Assembly (NCBI GenBank): GCA_007844125.1
Contig: CM017563.1
Location: 17,938,347 to 18,002,346 of the forward strand
Direction: 5' to 3'
Source of the DNA: Sinonovacula constricta
Taxonomy: Eukaryota; Mollusca; Bivalvia; Cardiida; Solecurtidae
DNA length: 64,000 nt
Part shown: in pieces, positions 56,501-64,000 of the stretch
Numbering within the stretch: position 1 is the first letter of the stretch
Layout: each line of letters begins with the position of its first letter
The notes under the pieces: generated by a model
What the model saw: the letters and a program-made list of their open reading frames with translations, nothing else
The model's database searches: none
What the model was told of the DNA's origin: nothing
Translations under genes and position numbers: made by a program

Positions 56501-56984
56501 TTAACAGCATACTATTTAAATAAACGGTATGAATTATCTGCCAAATCTGTGTAAATTTCAGGTCCCAGTTGTAATCATTCTTGACAATAACGTCAAATAA
56601 ACACCTCCAACAACTAATTGGCCATAGGTTAAAATTTGTATTGAAATCTAACAAAAAAGACCAAATTGATTGCTCTTATTGAGAAAATATTTGCACGAGA
56701 GCAACGTCTATATATTGCATGTCATGAAATTAATGCTTTGTTACCAACACTTTCTTAGAAAAGTTTACTATGTGGACTTGCACGGATGTTTATGAAGCTC
56801 TATGTTTCCTATTAGACAATATTTACATAAAATACGGTAACATTATTTAGACAAGTAATTGGTATTCTTACGGAAACCATTAATTGCAGATTTGTTTTTA
56901 TACTGCTTTGAACGTGATTTCATCTTAATTTTTTCCCCTTCTAACCAAAGCCACATTATATTACAGGTCGTTGAGACTATATGA
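56501..56984. other. AT-rich intergenic sequence
   Basis: No gene seen. Confidence 0.35.
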
Positions 56985-57080
56985 AAACAGTGACTTAAAG
57001 CCATAATTGGACAGTCACTGTTGGATTTCTTGTCTCTTTATCTCTCCAGTCGTGTCCTATATAGGTGAGACAACTTGAGC
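56985..57080 (+). repeat. Block G, copy 3
   Basis: GTGACTTAAAGCCATAATTGGACAGTCACTGTTGGATTTC, TCTCTCCAGTCGTGTCCTATATAGGTGAGAC: the clearest copy of this dispersed repeat. Confidence 0.6.
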
Positions 57081-57483
57081 AGTTTCCATGCCCTTTACCT
57101 GGGATTGCACAGTAAGTATAACATCGGGATGTTTTGTACATTTATGATATAATATGCCAACCGCGGATAAATCCTCGGTTATTGTTATCTTAAAACTTAT
57201 TACATATTTACTCTTAACAAAAATACATTTTATTTCTTGGTTTGGGTTTTTTTCTAAAATTCGATGATTTCTTTCGTATTTTTTACATTTCACTTTTGAC
57301 ACTTTTGGCATATGACGTCATTAAATTAAAACGCTTGGGCTGTTTTATTTCAAACTACTCTCTCATTTGGAATTTTTAGGTTGCCAAGGCTTTTATCTAC
57401 TGCGTACATAGTCTACTGTACATATGTTGATAGTTTATTTTGTTACGAGATTTTTGTATGTATATAAGTTCATTATATCTGTT
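57081..57483. other. AT-rich intergenic sequence
   Basis: An 84-codon minus frame at 57057-57311 (Lys-rich) overlaps block G and has no further support. Confidence 0.35.
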
Positions 57484-57775
57484 TTAACACCCGATGCAGG
57501 TGCTTACTGTTAGTTGTTTTACCTTTAAGGGATATTTTATTTGCACTGTTTGTTTGATAGAGGTTGGAGCGCTCCACAAACCAGGTTTAAGTATCCCAGT
57601 CGGTCCTTTTGCCGACTGACCGTTCCAAGGCGGTAACTGATGGTTTTTATTTTTGTGTCTCGTCTCTGTGTTTTTTTCACATTTACATTTGCCCTGTTTG
57701 CCTTTGTCTAGAGGTGGATTGATTTTAAATATCTGTGGAAATTTTGATAGGACCTTTTCTTATTTACCTATTGAC
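57484..57775 (-). mobile_element. Repeat family B, copy 6 (full length)
   Basis: Inverse of the full B layout: ACCCGATGCAGGTGC, GGTTGGAGCGCTCCACAAACC, TTTAAGTATCCCAGTCGG, hairpin with CTTTTGC as its loop, GACCGTTCCAAGGCGGTAACTG, GTCTCGTCTCTGTG, CCCTGTTTGCCTTTGTCTAGAGG, AGGACCTTTTCTTATTTACC. About 290 bp; best reference for B. Confidence 0.9.
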
Positions 57776-58542
57776 ATGCGATCAGAGCCCCAGAGTTGTA
57801 TAACCCTTATCCTTGCTTGGCGTGAGGTCATGTTCATTGTTCATACTTCTATGTTTCATGCGTTTAGTAATCCTTTAGTCATTGTTTCATTTTCGCACTG
57901 TTATACACAAAAATGCATGCCATTTTATACAATACAGATCGTTAAGCAAAAAATCATATGTACTCTAATGCTTTGTGTCTGGTGTTTAACGTACACATCC
58001 CTATAGAGAGAAATAAGCGATGAGTCGACGCTGAGTAATGGCTAGCATACTACATCGAAGATTGGAAAAAAGTAAACTGGATGAAACATAACTACTTTCT
58101 ACCAGAGTCATCAATTCATGGCTGCGAAGAATCGGATAATATCTAACAGACATAAAAGCGCTCCCAAAGCACTAAATAACAGCTACTTATGCAAATCGAC
58201 TTTTCAAATTCCCTGATTTTCCCTGAAGATTGTCGGGCCGTGTAGAAGGCAGGCATCTCTTGCACGCAAGGTCGACTCTCGATGGTTTCAATGAGCGAGT
58301 CACATACTCCAGCTGTTTGTGGTAGACCATGGTGAAAAGGAAATCAGTCAAATGAAACAGCTCCCAACTGACGATGGTGAAAAGTTAACATCAGTGCATA
58401 TAACACTTAATTTAATATTAATGTCAAAACAATTAGCCAATTATCGAAATCATATATTACTATAAATGTACTAAAATAGTGATACCTTTGCAAAATGTAA
58501 GAACTATACGTTGATGGAACCAATTGTCCCAAAGAATCCAAA
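57776..58542. other. Intergenic sequence
   Basis: No gene seen. CAACTGACGATGGTGAAAAG and ACCATGGTGAAAAGGAAATCAG near 58325-58385 repeat a short text. Confidence 0.35.
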
Positions 58543-58750
58543 CTGGTTTAAGCATCCGACTTGTTCAAGATTGCCGACTGACCGTTTCAAGGCGGTAACT
58601 GTCGGGTTGTTCTTTTTGTGAAATGACTCATCACAGTTTTGTTCTTACTTTAACATTTGGCTTGCATGTAAAAACCCTTGTCCTGTGCCTCTTCAAATCT
58701 TGGTATACTAGTATGTTGCAATGCTCATAGGACTTTGTCATATATTCTCA
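58543..58750 (-). mobile_element. Repeat family A, copy 8 (core and 5' arm)
   Basis: TTTAAGCATCCGAC, GCCGACTGACCGTTTCAAGG, CGGTAACTGTCGGGTTG, GAAATGACTCATCACAG, TTTGGCTTGCATGTAAA, CTTGTCCTGTGCCTCTTC, GTTGCAATGCTCATAGGAC, TTTGTCATATATTC. The 3' arm is absent. Confidence 0.85.
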
Positions 58751-61636
58751 CTCTTATTATTGTCTGTTTAGGGTCATTAGGAACTTTCTTCCTTCACCTA
58801 TGTGACTTAATAATTTATTACTTAATATAACACTTCCAGAAGGAATAAACTGCATATGAAGATCTAATTCATTCGTTTATAAACATTTAAAATACAGATT
58901 CTATGTAATATATAACACGCCAGGCATTTTAAAGCAATTTTCTCAACTGCTGTTTATTCCAGAGCAAACTCATTTTGTCCTCAACGTTTTACCTGCTCGT
59001 GTTTAAAATGATTGAAAACAATACAGTTCAGTGGTGTTGGTTCAAAATTACATATCTCTTACTGATATCGTGTCAATACACCAAAATGTGATTTGTTGGA
59101 TTAGACAACACAAAATCAATCATTTTTTAAAAAGACAATGTATGTTTGATTTCAACGTTCGAATCAGTTTAATAAAAGCTCACCAAAAGGCTTTAGTAAC
59201 GGCTTGAAGTTTCTTCATAAACAGTCAAAAGAAATTTTAAACGGACTAACATCATTTTTCCTAATGGAATGCTGTATCATTGTCCTTACTGTTAAAATAA
59301 ACAAGAACTAGTCTTCAGTGAAAGTACTTCTTTATGTCTTCTTTTTTATCTTATATACTGTCATTAAATGTATAAATGTGTAAATAAGTCATACCTGTAA
59401 CATAGATTTTCTATATATATACAGGAATTGCGATTGCTATCATTTGAATTTTGATATTTTGCCACTTTTATTTAAATAGCTTTAGCTAAACTACAAAATT
59501 GAATGATTCGTTCTTAAACTGATATTTCTCCTGCATCATTTTAGATGATCTAATTCTTTAGTTATTGGAAGACCATTTTTTTTCTTCAACATCTACATGG
59601 CCGAGGTTTCCATCATCACTTAACATTTATCTAAATATTGGTAGTGTTTACTTTAAGCAGTGATTGTGTTTACTATAAGCAGCCACAGTTTGCGTTAATA
59701 AATGATAGCAAAAGAGGAACGGGTCTTTAATTAATACTAAGTAAACATATCTTCTCAAACTGAATGCGATATTGTTGTCTTTTCTCAAAATCTTGCTAAC
59801 ACTCTTCAACAAAGCATGGATGCTCGGCATCAAAGGGCGTCATATTAAGGCTTGAAATAATGACATACGTTAGCTGATGCACAATAACGATGAGTTATTT
59901 GGATTTGCGCCTTTTGTATTCCATACGTCTTAATGTCTTGAACATTCCATTAAGTACTGTCACTAAACTTTTTATGAACCCGTTTAAGGAATATTGAGTG
60001 TATATAACCTCTAAACCTTAGAATAGCTTTACTAATATGTGAGAGTGAGGGTAAAACATAATTACCAACGTGGTGCGAAGTTGTCGAAATCTGTACCTTA
60101 TAAAGGAAGTTGAAGTGGCGAAGTCTGTAACTGTACGGAACATTTCGACCATTTCTAAATGATGACTATATGCCGGGAAAGCATAATAGCATAGTAGTTA
60201 CGAATGCTCAGCCCGAACGCCAAACATAACGAGGAAATTACTGTGTGTAAAGAAGCAGCCTGAATACTTAACGTTTTTGTATTGGCTTTTGATTTTATTA
60301 TATTTTATGAGATAGCAGTTACAACATCATTAAAACATTTCGAAAGATGTGCTTACGAAGTTGTTTTTTTCTAGTTTTCGGTTTAATTTTTTTGTCAGAA
60401 ATTAAAAATTTACAATAGTTTAAAGATTGTATGACTGAATGTTCCATTGATTTAAACTGATCAGTCAATGATGATGCTTCTCGATATACGGGCATTTTCC
60501 TGTTTATTTATAATCATCGTCAATTCACGAATTCATGAATAGGACTGTCAAAGTATGAAAGCATAAACATCGTAATTGTAAACGTTGCATGAAAAGGCAA
60601 ATAATGTAAACTCTTTTTCAAGTGTTATGAGTACGTTGTTTTGTTTATAAAAAAACCTACATGTGTGTAAAACTTGGGATTAACATGAGCCAATATTAGT
60701 CAAGGTAGATAAGGGAGATAATTCAAATATGTTCTGCAACAACTATCCCATAGGTCGGTTCCCTTAAATGCATTTATCGTATGTATATCAGGACATTCCG
60801 CACAATGTTTCAGCTAAGACTCGAACTTCAAAATAAAAACATTATAGTAATAATTCTATTGCTGCTATTATATACACTGATTTTCAGTGACTGTATATAT
60901 GTTGTGTACATCTTCCGTTCAAACGGGAAGCGATTCATAGAGACAAGAATTTGTGATATTTGTCAGTAAAGGATTATTCAATTGAGTACACATTTTTATA
61001 AAACATGTTCTGAATACACTCTTGTTTGCATTATGTCATATGTAACCATTTGACTTTTTTTATCCAATTCTACAAAGCACACTAGAATAATGTGATTAAG
61101 ATTCATTTAAAGATACTTGTTTTATTAAGATGATATATTGTCATAGCTACTGTTGTTGCTGATCTTTCCTCTGAATAGCACGTGATATTGGTAGAAACCT
61201 ATTCAGACATTTCCTTACTTGAAATATTTCAATACACATGTGTATACAGTCAAGAGGCATGTCCTTTTTTGCTGATGACACCAAACTTGGTACAGATAAG
61301 CATTTCGCATTTGTGTAATTTGTAGACAGTAACCTCCCTCTGCAAATTTCTGTCTGGCAATTCCTAGCATTAATTTGATAATTGAAAAGGTAGTAATAGA
61401 CACTAATGCTAGTGGTCTAATTGAAAATTATTAAAGGACAAGTGAATTATAATAACCGAACTGGATAAATTATTTAACCTGGAACAATTCAATGAGTTTG
61501 CAATATATTTATCAAATTTTCTTCAATTGCAATGGAAAATACAGTGATTGCCTTGACTGTCAACAAAGTGCAATCTTTGTTTCAGTCTGTATATTTAACT
61601 TACCACAATAATCAGTCCTGTTTGTTTTGATTTTAG
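58751..61636. other. AT-rich intergenic sequence, no gene seen
   Basis: Nearly 2.9 kb without repeat-family matches. Short frames at 59648-59833, 60781-60969 and 61215-61403 are unsupported. Confidence 0.4.
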
Positions 61637-61826
61637 CTGTGATTGACGCACTTGAAGGACCTGTGCAACAATCGCCTTGCAAACTATAAGTGATACATAC
61701 CTTAAACTGAAGGAGACAAGGGCGGAAGAGGTTCTGCAGTCCCTGTCCCAGGATCTAATTCAGAAAGCAGAACAAACCTTGACCGAATTATTATTACTGC
61801 ACCGTTATTTTAGTCCCAGTAATTGA
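61637..61826 (+). CDS. Possible exon or broken coding fragment
   Basis: Directly preceded by TTTGTTTTGATTTTAG, a good 3' splice site. One frame opens as V-I-D-A-L-E-G-P-V-Q-Q-S-P. A second frame continues D-T-Y-L-K-L-K-E-T-R-A-E-E-V-L-Q-S-L-S-Q, then D-L-I-Q-K-A-E-Q-T-L-T-E-L-L-L-L-H, to a stop at 61824-61826. The second part is an amphipathic-helix pattern unlike the chance frames around it. The switch of frame near 61670-61690 would need a one-base indel, so it may be a pseudogene. Not recognised. Confidence 0.3.
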
Positions 61827-62187
61827 AGAATATATCATTTACAGATACAGATATCTAATAATGCAATATCTCAGAATAGGCATGATATGCTAATGAACAT
61901 TTAATCATGCTACCACACAGCTGTTTAAATACCATTTATTTAAATAATCTAAGGCAAATACAAATGTGTTCCTGTGTTTTGTTTCAATGTACCATTTGCG
62001 TCTTTATCATCTTCATTAGCAGATACCTTTTTAATTATTGACTCATTCATTGACGGAGTGTGTCTTCATCCTGCTATAGAAATATTTTCATATATATATA
62101 TATATATATATAGTGGTATAGTGGTATAGTGGTATAGTGGTATAGCTAATTTGCTTACTCTATTTGTATATGGGTACTTGCACAACT
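61827..62187. other. AT-rich sequence with a short compound repeat
   Basis: (TA)n at about 62091-62113 runs into four copies of GTGGTATA at 62113-62146. Otherwise nothing. Confidence 0.6.
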
Positions 62188-62265
62188 AGTTGGCCGGGTG
62201 TACTGATAATGTGACTGACTGGTAGTGGCATCAAGTCAGGTGTTCACAACATTCTGTCATAGTAT
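62188..62265 (+). mobile_element. SINE family Y, internal fragment
   Basis: TAGTTGGCCGGGTGTACTGATAATGTGACTG, GTGGCATCAAGTCAGGTGTTCAC match the middle of the 50.53 kb copy in reverse complement. Both head and tail are missing. Confidence 0.65.
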
Positions 62266-62288
62266 AGGCAACACTGAATTTGCCTTAG

Positions 62289-62500
62289 TCAATTAGGAAT
62301 CATTACAATGTGAGAAATCTTTCGGTCAAGTGCTTATGGAAAGTGCCAGTAGGGGTAGAGGATGTAAATGAATTAATTGATGAAGGAATACACATCGAAT
62401 ATATCCAAGGTGATGATGACATTACCTTTATTTCACACCTCAATAGTGGCTTGAAAATAAAAAATGACAAAAAGGTTTTGACAAAAATCATGTGGTAAAA
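62289..62500 (+). CDS. Possible terminal exon fragment
   Basis: Open on the plus strand from about 62289, with a stop at 62496-62498. The product has balanced composition: L-W-K-V-P-V-G-V-E-D-V-N-E-L-I-D-E-G-I, then E-Y-I-Q-G-D-D-D-I-T-F-I-S-H-L-N-S-G. AATAAA follows about 25 bp after the stop, in a position suitable for a polyadenylation signal. No ATG at the front and no clear acceptor. It could be the 3' exon of the same gene as 61637-61826. Not recognised. Confidence 0.3.
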
Positions 62501-63004
62501 AAACAATGTCTTTATTCCCCTTGAAATAAAAAAGTTGTGAAATGAGCAAAGCAGTCATTCTGCATATTAAAAACTATAGCTTCTGTGATAATTTTAATTC
62601 TATATTTATTTTAATACAATGACAGTATTTAAAAATGATTTTTGGATATTTAAAGAAACTGTCTTAAGAACAGTTACGATTTTCAAAAGGGGCAAAACAT
62701 GACTTAATATATAAGAAGCTAGTAAATTCTGGAATGTTTCTAATATGGAATGCCTTGCATATATAAGCAAGGCTTTAATTTTAACAGTATTTGGTCTTTT
62801 CTTTAATTACATATACTAATGAGTATTTATTGACAAAGTATTTTTTCTAAATAAAAGATAAATATATATTTTACATAACACAGGTTTTGTTGAGTTTTCC
62901 GCAAGGAAAAACACGAGATTTTAACTCAAACGCGTCTACCTTTTATATGATCATAAAACCTTTTAAATTTAAATTGGATCCAGGGAAAAGGTCCTCATTA
63001 ATAT
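62501..63004. other. AT-rich intergenic sequence
   Basis: No gene seen. Confidence 0.35.
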
Positions 63005-63733
<729 letters not shown>

Positions 63734-64000
63734 CACGCATTATTCAAAATGTTACATACAACGTAAAGGAGCCCCTGAAATCAAGATTTAGTCTATTGTC
63801 AGCCTAGACAGAAACCAAACCAATTTTTAAAAAAAAGTTTTTTTGGAAAATGTGAGAAGGTTATACTGCTTTCTAACACATCTATTTATGTTATTGGTAT
63901 ATTGTCTCTAGTAACAAAAAAGGCAAAAGTTGAAGTTAAAGGATCTGAATTGACCGAATTGTACAAATATTAGTCAATATATTAAAATATATAGAAAATA
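63734..64000. other. AT-rich sequence at the right window edge
   Basis: No gene or repeat match seen. Confidence 0.35.

Overview
This is an AT-rich stretch of a eukaryotic nuclear genome, most likely from an invertebrate animal. I infer this from three things seen in the sequence: no dense bacterial-type genes, abundant long microsatellites, and several families of tRNA-derived SINEs with recognisable pol III A and B boxes. A bivalve or other lophotrochozoan would fit, but that is inference. There is no rRNA gene, no intact tRNA gene, no CRISPR array and no complete, confidently identifiable protein-coding gene. Almost every open frame over 60 codons is a chance frame, a translated microsatellite or part of a repeat.

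The main structure is an old, diverged tandem array covering roughly 0.8-52 kb. Blocks I call J, C, D and E recur in the same orientation and the same order, about every 4.5-7.5 kb. Block D has about nine copies (near 0.85, 5.6, 13.1, 17.5, 22.4, 29.8, 35.6, 41.2 and 48.7 kb). Block C has five (19.2, 28.0/28.7, 33.9, 39.9, 47.0 kb), block E four (31.2, 37.5, 43.9, 51.7 kb) and block J two (18.7, 27.1 kb). On the minus strand, D copies translate in corresponding frames into a recurring pattern: S-I-Y-D-I-x-N-T-G, then I-N-G-R-L-R-I-K-G-S-V-K-E-T-I, then A-I-I-V, then Y-E-I-R-x-L-D. Some copies are open; others carry different stops and frameshifts. The simplest reading is a tandemly duplicated exon or gene family, largely decayed here. 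I do not recognise the protein.

Interspersed mobile repeats cut into this array. Two repeat families, A and B, share a core of about 90 bp with a conserved hairpin but have different flanks. One A element sits inside a C block at 28.04-28.60 kb. Three SINE families are present: X (3.2, 6.9, 38.7, 40.1 kb), Y (38.5, 50.6, 62.2 kb) and Z (28.9, 49.3, 49.9, 52.1 kb).

Simple and tandem repeats include (AG)n at 12.6 kb, a 37-bp repeat at 25.6 kb, (TA)n at 32.0 kb, a GAT/GAA tract at 36.1 kb, a 21-bp minisatellite at 44.2-44.7 kb with an inverted copy at 45.0 kb, compound TTA/TCA tracts at 51.1 and 53.7 kb, (TG)n at 52.2 kb and about 730 bp of (TAG)n at 63.0-63.7 kb. To the right of about 53.4 kb the array is no longer visible. 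That part is mostly unique AT-rich DNA with two coding-like fragments near 61.6-62.5 kb.
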